A stretch of DNA of 64,000 nt, taken from Kribbella pratensis (GTDB lineage Bacteria; Actinomycetota; Actinomycetes; Propionibacteriales; Kribbellaceae). This document shows, piece by piece, positions 25,434-35,060 of this stretch (its first letter is position 1; every line of letters begins with the position of its first letter). The notes under the pieces are model-generated. The model had not been told where the DNA came from, searched no databases, and saw only the letters and a list, made by a program, of their open reading frames with translations. The stretch spans positions 461,531 to 525,530 of the forward strand of contig NZ_SODP01000002.1 in assembly GCF_004365355.1 (NCBI RefSeq), given 5' to 3'. The position numbers and the translations under genes are program-made.

Positions 25434-27364
25434 AGATCCTCACTTGGTCGTACGGCTCGCCGTGCGTTGCTCGAGGAGATGTCCTCACCGGTGAACGTCG
25501 CGCAGCGCACCGGGAAGTAAACGGTGTACCGCTCGTCGCGGACCTCGGCGAGTGGGATGAAGCGCAGGCCGGTGGTTTGGCCGTGGGTCCGGTATCTGCC
25601 CGGCTGCCACCAGCTGTGGTGTCGCTCCCGGTCAGGTGTGAGGAACGACGCCGGGTCGGCAGGGTCACCGGACAACGCGGTCTCCTGCTCGGTGAGGCCG
25701 GCCAGGACGACCGGACCGTCGAGTACGGCGACCAGGTCCGGCTGGTCGGGCAATCGCACGGTGGACAATCCCGACGGCACAGTCAGCCGGATGCGCTGGC
25801 TGCTCCATTCCTGGGACAACAGGATCCATCCGCCCCTGACCTCGACCGGCAACGGTTTCCCGTCGATCTCCAGCGTCGGCGAGCCGGTAGCCCACAGTGG
25901 GACGCGGAGCCGGATCTCGAACCTGGTTGGTCGCTCGCACCGTACGTCGACGACGTGCACGTGGTGGTTCGGCCGACGCCGCGGCAACGGCCGCGCCGAC
26001 AACTCCTGGATTCCCTCGGCAGCGTAAGCACTCTGTCGTTGGCCGAGAGAAACGCCTTGCTCGATGTCCGCCGTGATCGCGAGCTCGACCCGGCCGCCGA
26101 ACAGATCGGGCCAGGTCGTGACCGACTCGAGGTACTGACAGACCGCGATCCCCTGGTCGTCGACGTAAACAGCCGCCTCGCCGACCGAGCTCTGGGCCTG
26201 CAGCAGGGTGCCGTGGCAGCACCAGAAGTCCTCGGTCGGCCGACCCCATTTCTTCTGGCTTCCGGTTGCCAAAGGCAAGAAGTACGCGGGCATACCGGTG
26301 TCCGGGTGTTGCTGCGCCCAGATCCCGTTGACCAGGTTCCGTTCCCAGTAGTCTCCGTAGCGGTGATCGCCGGTCCACCGGAACAGAACGGCGGCGAGGC
26401 GCATCAGGTTGTAGACGAGGCAATGTTCCTGGACAGCGTGCAGACGGGCGGACTGTTCGCCGGGCGGCTGCCACACTTCTCCGCAACTGCTGCCACCGGT
26501 GCAGTACGTCCCGCGGGTCTGCACCGCGGAGTCCCAGAAGACTTCGACGACGTCGCGCCAGCGTCGCTCGCCCGTGACCTCCCAGGCCCTGGCCGCCCCG
26601 AGAATCTCCGCGATCTGGGTGTTGGCGTGCTTGTTGGTCAGTACGTCGGCACCGGCGAGAAGCGGCTCGAAGAACCGGCGCCGGTCGTACCGCTCGATCA
26701 GATCGGCGGCGGTCTGATCACCGGTGAACGCAAGGAGGTCCGCCCAGACCTCCAGCATCCCGCCCGTCTCGCGGTCGAGGATGTCGTCGAGCTGCTCCCG
26801 CGAGAGCCCACCCGTCCAGGTGTGGAACCATCCGGCGAAAGCCGACGCGATCTCGAGCGCCTGTTCGTTGCCCGCGATTCGGTACTGGTCGAGCAACCCC
26901 ATCAAGGTCTTGTGGACGACGTACTGCGGAGCCCACGCGTCCCGGCCCGCGGCCAGCCGTTCGAAGTACGCCGGTGGAATCGACCCGGCCCACTGCCCGC
27001 CGTTGGCCCGCTGGCACATCGCGAGTTCGTCCACGACGGTGGCAGCTCGTGCTGCCACCTCACGGTCCTCCTCACCGACCCGTGCCGCCGCCGACAGCCA
27101 ATGTCCGAGGATGTGGCCTCGCAGATCGCACGTCGGCGACTCCCATCCCCAATGCCAGGTCTGCGGACCATCCGGAGAGTCCGCGCCAACGGTCGTGCCC
27201 CAGGAGCCCGAATAACTCCACAGACCGGCCTCGGCGCGGTAGGGCCGCAGCAGGTTGTCCGCGCTGAGCCCGCGTAGATAACGGGCGTTCAGCAACCATC
27301 TGTCTCTGGTCGGCCCTTCCTTCAGTGTTGTCCGGCCGCCTGACGCACGAACCGTGCGCAGCAC
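25430..27364 (-). CDS. GH127-family (DUF1680) beta-L-arabinofuranosidase
   Basis: The protein of about 644 residues shows GH127/DUF1680 signatures: GHWLSAAAR, YVVHKTLMGLLDQY, GGMLEVWADL and the thiol/zinc motif FWCCHGT (about C382-C383) that holds the catalytic cysteine. Characterised members remove beta-L-arabinofuranose, for example from hydroxyproline-linked chains of plant glycoproteins. GTG 27364 starts 1 bp after the GH29 stop and is preferred on coupling grounds; ATG 27433 would add 23 low-complexity residues inside the GH29 gene. No signal peptide, so cytosolic. The start is the main uncertainty. Confidence 0.85.
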   Translation of the reverse strand: MLRTVRASGGRTTLKEGPTRDRWLLNARYLRGLSADNLLRPYRAEAGLWSYSGSWGTTVGADSPDGPQTWHWGWESPTCDLRGHILGHWLSAAARVGEEDREVAARAATVVDELAMCQRANGGQWAGSIPPAYFERLAAGRDAWAPQYVVHKTLMGLLDQYRIAGNEQALEIASAFAGWFHTWTGGLSREQLDDILDRETGGMLEVWADLLAFTGDQTAADLIERYDRRRFFEPLLAGADVLTNKHANTQIAEILGAARAWEVTGERRWRDVVEVFWDSAVQTRGTYCTGGSSCGEVWQPPGEQSARLHAVQEHCLVYNLMRLAAVLFRWTGDHRYGDYWERNLVNGIWAQQHPDTGMPAYFLPLATGSQKKWGRPTEDFWCCHGTLLQAQSSVGEAAVYVDDQGIAVCQYLESVTTWPDLFGGRVELAITADIEQGVSLGQRQSAYAAEGIQELSARPLPRRRPNHHVHVVDVRCERPTRFEIRLRVPLWATGSPTLEIDGKPLPVEVRGGWILLSQEWSSQRIRLTVPSGLSTVRLPDQPDLVAVLDGPVVLAGLTEQETALSGDPADPASFLTPDRERHHSWWQPGRYRTHGQTTGLRFIPLAEVRDERYTVYFPVRCATFTGEDISSSNARRAVRPSEDL

Positions 27365-27365
27365 G

Positions 27366-28799
27366 TCAAGCGCCGAGCTCGAGGGCGAGGCAGTTTGCGA
27401 CGTCGAGCGGAGCAGTGGCGGGCAGGCGGACAACGAGGATCCCGTGGGCCTGTTCGAACGGGACCGGACCGTGGCCGAGCAGTCGTACGCCGGTCACCGT
27501 CTCGTGATCCGCGAGGCTGCGAATCACCGCGCGTCCGTCCTCCGGCCAGGCCATCTGGAACGCGTAGACGGTGTTCTCCCGGCGGGTGAAGCGGAAGTCG
27601 GAAGCAGTCCAGCCCACCCGGTCCTCGGTGAATCCGTCGATGACGACACTGGACGGGCCTTCACCGAAGACCCGGAACGGACGCGTGCCGTGGATGCCTT
27701 CGCCGCACGCCCGCATCCAGGCGCCCAGATCGTCGAGGAGTTGGGTGCATTCGAGGTCGAGCGTGCCGTCCGGCAGCTGCGGCACGTTGAGCAGGAGGTT
27801 GCCGTTCTTCGACACGATGTCGACGAGCATCTCGATCACGTGTCCACCGGTCTTGTAGACGTCGCGGACGTTGTAGAACCAGTCGCCGACGGAGGTGTCG
27901 GTCTGCCACGGCCGGGGGTTGATCCCAGGCGTCTGACTGCGCTCGATGTCCATCACGCCGACCACGCTCACCTCGGGCCGGCGGTCCTTCTGCTGGTACA
28001 CGGCGCGGTTGGTCCCGTGGATCCCCGCACTGGTGTTGTACAGGTGGGCGATCGCGGTCAAACCGGGGGTGTACTCGGCCTCGCCGAACGGCACGGGACC
28101 GTCGGTGTACAGCAGATCCGGTTGGTACCGGTCGATCATCTCGGTGACCGCCGCGAGCCAGTACGCGTGCCAGGCAGGATCCTGGCCGTACCACGGGTCC
28201 TGCACCACGATGTCTTCGGCCGGCAGGTACTTGGCGTTGTCGAGGTAGAGATCCCGGTACGCCGGATCGGTCCCGTCGTACGGCACGCCGGCCAGCGGCC
28301 CGTGCCGGTCGCTGCCCTTGTTGACGGCGAACCAGGTCAACGCGGCACCGAGATGCTCGGTGATACCGAACGGCAGTCCACGCTCCTCGGCGGCGGCCTT
28401 CCAAAGGCCGACGATGTCCTTGCCCGGCCCGACCTTTGCCGAGTTCCACGGGTTCACCGACGACTCGTAGTTGAAGAAGTTGTCGTGATGGACGGCCTGC
28501 GCCACGAAGTACCGCGCACCGGCCGCCACGAACCGGTTCATCAAGTCGGCCGGATCGAAGCGCTCCGCCTTCCATTGCCGGACGATGTCCTTATAGCCCG
28601 ACTGCGACGGGTGTCCGTACATCCGCAGGTGGTGCAGGTACTGCTCAGAGCCTTGCCGGTACATGTGGCGCGCGTACCAGTCGCCGTACCGAGGCACCGA
28701 CTGCGGTCCCCAGTGCGACCAGATGCCGAGTTTCGCGTCCCGGAACCAGTCAGGGCACTCGAACGTGGACAGGGACTCGAACGTTGCGTCGAACGGCAC
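27366..28799 (-). CDS. GH29-family alpha-L-fucosidase
   Basis: The 477-residue protein has the GH29 barrel: KLGIWSHWGPQSVP, AVHHDNF, PFGITEH, and the nucleophile Asp in PDLLYTDGP (about D233). A KNGNLLLNVPQ segment and a C-terminal sandwich follow. It hydrolyses alpha-L-fucosides to fucose. GTG 28799 is preceded by GAGGAG. No signal peptide. It follows the binding-protein gene across a 66-base gap containing a stable hairpin, so its expression is probably lower than that of the binding protein. Confidence 0.9.
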   Translation of the reverse strand: MPFDATFESLSTFECPDWFRDAKLGIWSHWGPQSVPRYGDWYARHMYRQGSEQYLHHLRMYGHPSQSGYKDIVRQWKAERFDPADLMNRFVAAGARYFVAQAVHHDNFFNYESSVNPWNSAKVGPGKDIVGLWKAAAEERGLPFGITEHLGAALTWFAVNKGSDRHGPLAGVPYDGTDPAYRDLYLDNAKYLPAEDIVVQDPWYGQDPAWHAYWLAAVTEMIDRYQPDLLYTDGPVPFGEAEYTPGLTAIAHLYNTSAGIHGTNRAVYQQKDRRPEVSVVGVMDIERSQTPGINPRPWQTDTSVGDWFYNVRDVYKTGGHVIEMLVDIVSKNGNLLLNVPQLPDGTLDLECTQLLDDLGAWMRACGEGIHGTRPFRVFGEGPSSVVIDGFTEDRVGWTASDFRFTRRENTVYAFQMAWPEDGRAVIRSLADHETVTGVRLLGHGPVPFEQAHGILVVRLPATAPLDVANCLALELGA

Positions 28800-28829
28800 T
28801 CTTTGCTCCTCGTCGCTGATACCGGGTGA

Positions 28830-28857
28830 GGGCCGGCCGGATCACTCCGGCCGGCCC
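28830..28857 (-). terminator. Intra-operon hairpin (partial terminator or mRNA stabiliser)
   Basis: A perfect 12-bp repeat (GGGCCGGCCGGA and its complement) with a 4-base loop lies between the stop of the binding-protein gene (28866) and the start of GH29 (28799). It is placed to attenuate read-through or protect the upstream mRNA from 3' decay. Confidence 0.65.
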
Positions 28858-28865
28858 GGGTCCGC

Positions 28866-30560
28866 CTACTTGTTGGGCACCTTGTCGTACGCGGTCTGCT
28901 GGATCTCTAGGTAGCGCTTCAGACCGAGACCCTCCAGCCCCTTGACGTAGCTGTCCCAGTCGGTGTCGATGTTCTTCGAGCCGGTGATGAACTGCAGGGA
29001 GTTCTGCTGGATGTAGTTCTCGAGGTTGGTCTGCAGGGTCGCGACCTCGTTGGCGAGGGTGGGGTCGATCCAGACCTTCCAGAACGGGTAGATCTGCGCC
29101 TTGTCCTCGTGGCCGGCGTACAGCTTGGTGGCATCGAAGAGCTTGCGCTCGTACCCCGCCTGCGTGTGGACGTCGGTGTCGATGACCTCGGAGTTCCGGA
29201 ACTGCGCGGTGTTGTTGTACTGCGCGAGCGCTCCCCACCCGGAGTTCCGCGGCTTCGAGCCGGGCTTCAGCGGGATCTGCTTGAAGCTCGGCTTCAGCGA
29301 CTTGTCGAGCGCCACGTCACCGGAACCGGGCTTGGTCCAGGCCTTGCCCTCCGAGCCGAACTGTCCGTTGATCTGGCCCTCGTCGGTGAAGATGTAGTCG
29401 AGCATCTTGATCGCCTGGATCTGCTTCTCCGGTGTGGCCTTCGACGTCAGTACGAACGTGGCGCCGGGAATGCTCGGGAAGACGTAGCTGGCGTAGTTCG
29501 CGCCACTCGGACCGGTCAGCGGCGGTACCGCGTCGTACTGCTGGTCCCGCCCGTCCGCCGAACCGACGGTGACGAAGATGCCCGAGTGCATGACGGTGCC
29601 CGCGCCGAGGATGACCGAGCCGCCGTGGTTGCCCTGCTGCTGCATCGCGTCCGGGTTCTGCGTGAAGGCGCCTTTGTCGATCAGCCCTTCTTTGTAGAGC
29701 GAGTTGATGTACCGCAGGCCTTCGCGCCAACCGTCCTTGTTCGCCTGGACGTCGACCTTGCCGTTGTTGAGAACCAGTGTGGTGTTGTTGCCGCCGCTGT
29801 TGTTCTGCCCTTGCGGGTCGTAGATGAAGGCGTTCATGAAGTACGGGATGAGGTTGTCGCGGACGTTCGCGCTGATCGGGATCTCGTCGGCCTTGCCGTT
29901 GCCGTTCGGATCCTGGGTCTTGAACGCCTGGAGCACCTTCCGCATGTCCTCGGTGGTCTTCGGCTGCTCGAGGCCCAGCTTCTTCAGCCACGCCGAGTTC
30001 ATCCACAGCTTGTCCGGGTACGAACAGTGGAAGCAGTCGACCCACTGCGGGAGGCCGTAGATCTTGCCGTCCGGCGCGGTCGCCATCGCCTTCCACTCCG
30101 GCGTGGAGTCCAGCGCCTTCTTGATGTTCGGCGCGTACTGATCGATCAGCTGGTTCAGCGGTACGACGACACCCTGATTTCCCAGCTTCAGCAGGTCCGC
30201 CGTCGTGAACTGGTCGACCCAGGGGATCAGCAGGTACAGGTCGGGGTAGTCACCGCTGGCCAGCGAGATCTGCCGCTTCTCCTTGGCCGGCCCACCGTCG
30301 TACGTGGTCGTCTGCCACTTGATGGTGATGTTGAACTTCTGCTGGATCAGCTTGGTGAAGTCGTTGGTGGCCAGGTTCGTGTCGGCCGCCTGCGGCGAGA
30401 AGACGTTCAGGGTGACAGCGGGATTCCCGGTGACCGTCGGCAGTGGCTTTCCGTCCGCGGCGTCCGAGCCACCGCCTCCGGAGCAGGCCGCGAGGCCGAG
30501 AGCCAGGAGACTGATACCGGCGATCGCGGCACGCCTCCGCCTACTGATTCGTACAGACAT
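28866..30560 (-). CDS. Oligosaccharide ABC transporter binding lipoprotein (LplA type)
   Basis: The 564-residue protein opens with an Arg-rich lipoprotein signal and lipobox LAAC (Cys 26) followed by SGGGG. Its length and the LKLGNQGVVVPLNQLIDQYAPNIKKAL region fit the large LplA-like binding proteins that pair with LplB/LplC permeases in complex-oligosaccharide loci. GAGGGAACC precedes ATG 30560. It defines the substrate of importer two; the downstream hydrolases suggest a fucose-, arabinose- and galactose-containing oligosaccharide. Confidence 0.9.
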   Translation of the reverse strand: MSVRISRRRRAAIAGISLLALGLAACSGGGGSDAADGKPLPTVTGNPAVTLNVFSPQAADTNLATNDFTKLIQQKFNITIKWQTTTYDGGPAKEKRQISLASGDYPDLYLLIPWVDQFTTADLLKLGNQGVVVPLNQLIDQYAPNIKKALDSTPEWKAMATAPDGKIYGLPQWVDCFHCSYPDKLWMNSAWLKKLGLEQPKTTEDMRKVLQAFKTQDPNGNGKADEIPISANVRDNLIPYFMNAFIYDPQGQNNSGGNNTTLVLNNGKVDVQANKDGWREGLRYINSLYKEGLIDKGAFTQNPDAMQQQGNHGGSVILGAGTVMHSGIFVTVGSADGRDQQYDAVPPLTGPSGANYASYVFPSIPGATFVLTSKATPEKQIQAIKMLDYIFTDEGQINGQFGSEGKAWTKPGSGDVALDKSLKPSFKQIPLKPGSKPRNSGWGALAQYNNTAQFRNSEVIDTDVHTQAGYERKLFDATKLYAGHEDKAQIYPFWKVWIDPTLANEVATLQTNLENYIQQNSLQFITGSKNIDTDWDSYVKGLEGLGLKRYLEIQQTAYDKVPNK

Positions 30561-30615
30561 GGTTCCCTCACAGGGGTCGAGGTGATACGGAGTGATACCG
30601 GGTGGTACCGGAGGA

Positions 30616-31566
30616 TCAGCCCTTGACGGCGCCGATCAGGATTCCCTTGGTGAAGTAGCGGGCGACGAACGGATAGATGACCAGGACCGGAACGCTCGCG
30701 ACCACGATCAGCGAGTACTTGAGCAGGTCGGCGAGCTGCTGGCGCTGGATGACGACCGACGCGTCGACGGCGCCGCCGCCGGTGGTGTTGAGGATCAGGA
30801 TGTTCCGCAGGACCAGCTGGAGCGGGAACAGGTCCGGGTTCTTCAGGTAGATCAGCGCGTCGAAGTAGGAGTTCCACTGCATGATCGCGTACATCAACGC
30901 GACCACCGCGATCATTGGCTTGGCCAACGGGATCACCACCGACCACAGGAACCGCAGGTCGCCGCAGCCGTCCAGCTGCGCGGCCTCGACCAGCTCGTCG
31001 GGGATCGCGGTGCGGAAGTAGGTCCGGGCGATGATGACCTGCCAGACCCCGATCGCCTGCGGGATGATCAGCGCCCACCGGGTGTCGAGCAGACCGACGG
31101 ACTGGACCACCAGGTATGTCGGGATCAGGCCGCCGGTGAACAGCATCGTGAACAGGATGGCGGTCATCACCACGTTGCGGCCGACCAGCGTACGGCGCGA
31201 CATCGGGTAGGCGATCGCGATCGTCATCGTGACGCTGACGATCGTGCCGACCACGGTGTAGAACAGCGAGTTCAGGTAGCCCTGGACGATCTGCGGATTC
31301 TCGAACACCGCGTGGTAGCCGCGCAGCGAGAAGTCCACCGGCCAGAACAACACCCGGCCGGCCGATACCGCTTCCGGGCTGCTGAACGAGCTGGCCACGA
31401 TGTACAGCAACGGCGCCAGGACGATCACGAAGAAGACCGCCAGCAGCAGGTACACGCAGAACAGGAAGATCCGGTCGGTCCGCGGCTCCCGGATCCGGCG
31501 GGCGCGCGCGGCGCGGCGCTCGACCCGCTTGCTGGGCAGCGTTCTGGTTTCGGTTTGGACGCTCAT
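30616..31566 (-). CDS. ABC transporter permease, LplC/YtcP type
   Basis: The 316-residue protein has a basic N-terminus, six membrane spans, the EAA-loop VEAAQLDGCGDLRFLW and the LplC-like ending FTKGILIGAVKG. ATG 31566 overlaps the previous permease stop as ATGA; the 595-residue frame running further upstream is a shadow. It forms the second half of importer two. The binding-protein gene follows after 55 bases. Confidence 0.92.
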   Translation of the reverse strand: MSVQTETRTLPSKRVERRAARARRIREPRTDRIFLFCVYLLLAVFFVIVLAPLLYIVASSFSSPEAVSAGRVLFWPVDFSLRGYHAVFENPQIVQGYLNSLFYTVVGTIVSVTMTIAIAYPMSRRTLVGRNVVMTAILFTMLFTGGLIPTYLVVQSVGLLDTRWALIIPQAIGVWQVIIARTYFRTAIPDELVEAAQLDGCGDLRFLWSVVIPLAKPMIAVVALMYAIMQWNSYFDALIYLKNPDLFPLQLVLRNILILNTTGGGAVDASVVIQRQQLADLLKYSLIVVASVPVLVIYPFVARYFTKGILIGAVKG

Positions 31567-32549
31567 GACCACAATCCGTTCCCGGTGATCCGCTTGGCGA
31601 TCGCATTGACCATCAGCAGCAGCGCGAGGTTGATGACCGAGTTGAACAGTCCGATCGCGGTGGCGCCGCTGAAGTCGGCGTTCAGCAAGCCGGTCTTGTA
31701 GACGTAGGTGGCGATGATCTCGGACTGGCTCAGGTTGAGCGGGTTCTGCAGCAGGAAGGCCTTCTCGAACCCGATGGCCATGATGTTGCCGACAGCAAGC
31801 ACCAGGATGATGACGGCGGTCGGCATGATGCCGGGCAGGTCGACGTGCCGGATCCGTTGCAACCGGCTGGCGCCGTCGAGCTTGGCCGACTCGTGCAGTG
31901 CCGGGTCGATGCCGGACAGCGCAGCCAGGTAGATCACCGCGGAGTATCCGGTGGTCTGCCACACGTCCGACCACACGTAGATGTGACGGAAGTACTCCGG
32001 GTTGCCGAGGAAGTCGATCGACGGCACGCCGAAGAAGCCCAGGCCCTCGTTGACGATGCCGAGCCGCGGCGACAGCACCAGGATCGTCATCGACACGACC
32101 ACCACGGTGGAGATGAAGTACGGCGCATACGTCACCAACTGAACCGACCGCTTGAACACACCGTTGCGGACCTCGTTGAGTGCCAGCGCGAGGATGATCG
32201 CGATCGGGAAGCTCGCCGCCACGGTGTAGACCGACAGGATGAAGGTGTTCTTCACCAGGGTCCAGAACACCGGGTTGTGGAAGAACAGGTCGAAGTTCTG
32301 CCAGCCGACCCACGGGCTTCCCCAGATGCCCTTGATCACGTTGAAACTCTTGAACGCCAGGACTGCGTTCGACATCGGGATGTACTTGAAGATCACGAAC
32401 CACACCAGCGGCACGACCATCAACAGGTACAGGGTCCAGTGCCGTCGAAGACTGCGGCGCAGTCCTTGGACGCCGGGACGTTCTCGCCGCCGCCGGCGCC
32501 GCACCGGCGTCTCACCGGCCGGTGGCCGGACCGTGGTCAGGGTAGCCAT
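31563..32549 (-). CDS. ABC transporter permease, LplB type
   Basis: The 328-residue protein has an Arg-rich cytosolic start, then LYLLMVVPLVWFVIFKYIPM as the first span and the permease loop HESAKLDGASRLQRIRH. The LplB-type signature VGWQNFDLFF is present. AAGGAGG lies 6 bases before ATG 32549. It is 26 bases downstream of the GH95 gene and translationally coupled to the LplC-type permease. Confidence 0.92.
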   Translation of the reverse strand: MATLTTVRPPAGETPVRRRRRRERPGVQGLRRSLRRHWTLYLLMVVPLVWFVIFKYIPMSNAVLAFKSFNVIKGIWGSPWVGWQNFDLFFHNPVFWTLVKNTFILSVYTVAASFPIAIILALALNEVRNGVFKRSVQLVTYAPYFISTVVVVSMTILVLSPRLGIVNEGLGFFGVPSIDFLGNPEYFRHIYVWSDVWQTTGYSAVIYLAALSGIDPALHESAKLDGASRLQRIRHVDLPGIMPTAVIILVLAVGNIMAIGFEKAFLLQNPLNLSQSEIIATYVYKTGLLNADFSGATAIGLFNSVINLALLLMVNAIAKRITGNGLWS

Positions 32550-32575
32550 GGAACCTCCTTCATCCGTGCCGGTTG

Positions 32576-34951
32576 TCAGATCGGGCTAACGCGATGGCCG
32601 ACGCCGGCGGTCAACCGGACCGGAACCCGGTCGTCGCCGTGACGCACGACCCGCTCCTGGTCCCGGTCGGCGGTCAGGACCGCTTCGACGCCGGCCGGCG
32701 TCCACGCGATGTCGACGGTGACCCCGCCGCGAGCCCGTAGGCCCGTGACCCGCCCGCTCGGCCATTCGGCCGGCAGCGCGGGCAGCAGTTCGATCTCGCC
32801 CGTGTGGCTCTGCAGCAGCATCTCGGCGATGCCGGCGGTCGCGCCGAAGTTCCCGTCGATCTGGAACGGCGGGTGGGCGCAGAAGAGATTCGGGTACACG
32901 CCCGCGCCGCTGCCGACATAGTCGGTCGAGGTGTCGCCGGCAGGTGCGAGGAACGCCCGGACGAGCCGGTGCGTGCCGGCCGCATCGCGCAACCGGGCGT
33001 ACAGGTTGATCTTCCAGGCCAGCGACCAACCGGTGGCCTGGTCGCCACGCAGTTCGAGCGTCCGGGCCGCGGCGGCCGCGAGGGCCGGCGTGCCGTCCGG
33101 CGTGATCGCATCGCCCGGATGAAGACCGACGAGGTGCGACATGTGCCGGTGATGGGGTTCTTCTTCGGGTAGATCCGCCAACCACTCCTGCAGCTGTCCG
33201 CGTGAGCCGATCGCGGGCTCGGGGATTCGCTTGCGGGCGGTGGACAACTCGCCGACCAACGGGTCGACGATATCGAGCAGTTCAGCCGCTCGCTCGACCC
33301 GCTGGAAGAGGTCCGAGATCAGGGCCAGGTCCATGGTCGACGACCAGGTCACCGACGCGGGCTGTCCGTCGTCGGCCAGGTAGGTATTCTCCGGGGAGGT
33401 CGACGGCGCCGTACCGAGGGTTCCGTCCGGCATCTCCGTCAACCAGTCGAGGCAGAACTCCGCGGCGCCCAGCAATACGCGCCACGATTCGCGAAGGGAG
33501 TCCAGATCACCGGTGAACGCGTAGTGGTCCCACAGGTGGCGGGCCAGCCAGGCACCTGCCATCGGCCAGTTCGACCACCGCGGATCGCCCTCGACCGGGA
33601 ACGACCAGCACCAGGCGTCGGCGTTGTGATGCGCGGTCCAGCCGCCACAGCCGTACCGTTCCTTCGCCGTCGGGCGCCCGGCCTCGGCGAGCTGACCGAT
33701 GTAGCGGAGCAGCGGTTCATGGCACTCGGAGAGATTGGTGGTCTCCGCGGGCCAGTAGTTCATCTCGGTGTTGATGTTCACCGTGAAGTTGCTGGACCAC
33801 GGCGGCCGGAGGATGTCGTTCCAGATCCCCTGCAGATTGGTCGGCAGCCCACCCGATCGCGAACCCGCGATCATCAGGTAGCGGCCGTAGTTGAACAGCA
33901 GCGCGACCAGTGCGGGGTCTTCGACGTCGACCGCACCCGCGACGCGTACGTCGGTCGGCAGGTCGGCATTCTCGGCCGGACCGGGCAGCTCGAGCGACGA
34001 ACGACGGAACAGCTGCTGGTGATCCTCACGATGGTCGGCCACGAGTTCGTCGTACGTGCGATCGCGCGCCGCGAGCACCTTCTGATCCCCAGCGGCCCAG
34101 CACTCCGTCGCCGATCGGGTCGGCGAGGTCGACGGTCCGTCGTACCCGGTATCGGTGGAGAGAATCAGGACGACCTCGGTTGCCTCCTCGACCGTGAGCT
34201 CGGTGTCGACGGCTCGGAGCTGCCCGTCGGTCGTGGCACGCAGTGCGATGGCCGCTTCCATACCGCGGTCCGCACCATCGGAGTACCGGATCGGCACCGG
34301 AACATCGCGATGGTGCGGGGCGACATCGGCCGGAGCTTGCAACAACAATCCGAGCCCGTCCTCGACTGGGTGTGGTTGTGACTGCAACTGCGAGGTCAAC
34401 CGGCACGTCAGCCCCAGTACCGGCTCGGACGCTGTCAGTCGCACGACCAGGACACCGTCCGGAGCGCTGACGAAGACTTCCTGGCGCACCGCGACTCCGC
34501 CGAGCTCGTACTCCGCGGTCGCCGTCGCGGTGTCCAGATCGAGCTCGCGACGGTACTGCGCGACCTCGCCGACGGCGGGCGTGGTGCCGCCGACCCGAAC
34601 CTCCATCAGGAGGTCGCCCAGCGGCAGGTACGCCTGGCAGTAGCCGGAGTGGAAACCGCCGGCCAGCTCATGCGCCCGGCGGAGCTCGCCGGCCGTGAGG
34701 GCGTCACGCACTTCCTGCACCGCCTCCGCGCCGGTCGCACCGAGCGGAGCCGACAACAACCGTGCGGTCTCCGGGCCGCCCGACCAGAGAGTCTCGTCGT
34801 TCAGCCCGATCCGGTCAGTGCCAAGACCGCCGAAACACATCGCGCCGATGCGGCCGTTGCCGAGCGGCAAAGCCTCGAGCCACGTCTCCGCAGGCCGGTC
34901 GTAGCGCAAGCGTTGCGCAGCGGACCGATCTGAGCCCACCAGGTCGCTCAT
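32576..34951 (-). CDS. GH95-family alpha-L-fucosidase
   Basis: The 791-residue protein has the standard GH95 layout: N-terminal beta domain with EALPLGNGRIGAMCFG and LNDETLWSGG, then an (alpha/alpha)6 barrel with PTNLQGIWN and NINTEMNYWPAE. The C-terminal stretch FQIDGNFGATAGIAEMLLQS carries a catalytic-region Asn/Asp. Family members are inverting alpha-1,2-L-fucosidases or L-galactosidases. No signal peptide, so it acts in the cytosol. It is the first gene of the nine-gene operon, with GGAGGA before ATG 34951. It faces fucD across a 143-base promoter region. Confidence 0.93.
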   Translation of the reverse strand: MSDLVGSDRSAAQRLRYDRPAETWLEALPLGNGRIGAMCFGGLGTDRIGLNDETLWSGGPETARLLSAPLGATGAEAVQEVRDALTAGELRRAHELAGGFHSGYCQAYLPLGDLLMEVRVGGTTPAVGEVAQYRRELDLDTATATAEYELGGVAVRQEVFVSAPDGVLVVRLTASEPVLGLTCRLTSQLQSQPHPVEDGLGLLLQAPADVAPHHRDVPVPIRYSDGADRGMEAAIALRATTDGQLRAVDTELTVEEATEVVLILSTDTGYDGPSTSPTRSATECWAAGDQKVLAARDRTYDELVADHREDHQQLFRRSSLELPGPAENADLPTDVRVAGAVDVEDPALVALLFNYGRYLMIAGSRSGGLPTNLQGIWNDILRPPWSSNFTVNINTEMNYWPAETTNLSECHEPLLRYIGQLAEAGRPTAKERYGCGGWTAHHNADAWCWSFPVEGDPRWSNWPMAGAWLARHLWDHYAFTGDLDSLRESWRVLLGAAEFCLDWLTEMPDGTLGTAPSTSPENTYLADDGQPASVTWSSTMDLALISDLFQRVERAAELLDIVDPLVGELSTARKRIPEPAIGSRGQLQEWLADLPEEEPHHRHMSHLVGLHPGDAITPDGTPALAAAAARTLELRGDQATGWSLAWKINLYARLRDAAGTHRLVRAFLAPAGDTSTDYVGSGAGVYPNLFCAHPPFQIDGNFGATAGIAEMLLQSHTGEIELLPALPAEWPSGRVTGLRARGGVTVDIAWTPAGVEAVLTADRDQERVVRHGDDRVPVRLTAGVGHRVSPI

Positions 34952-35060
34952 ATCGCAGTCCTCCGTCGATGAGACGAGGTATTAGTCCTATGAATTTCCG
35001 GGATCGTAGCGCTGCGCGGACGGTTGGTCCATACTGAGCGGCATCGTTCTGTCAAAAAGA

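Noticed and set aside
25577..27277. 566-codon plus-strand frame opposite GH127
   Set aside because: No family features; GH127 motifs including CCHGT are on the minus strand.
29109..30626. 505-codon plus-strand frame opposite the LplA-type binding protein
   Set aside because: The minus strand has a lipobox signal peptide and binding-protein features.
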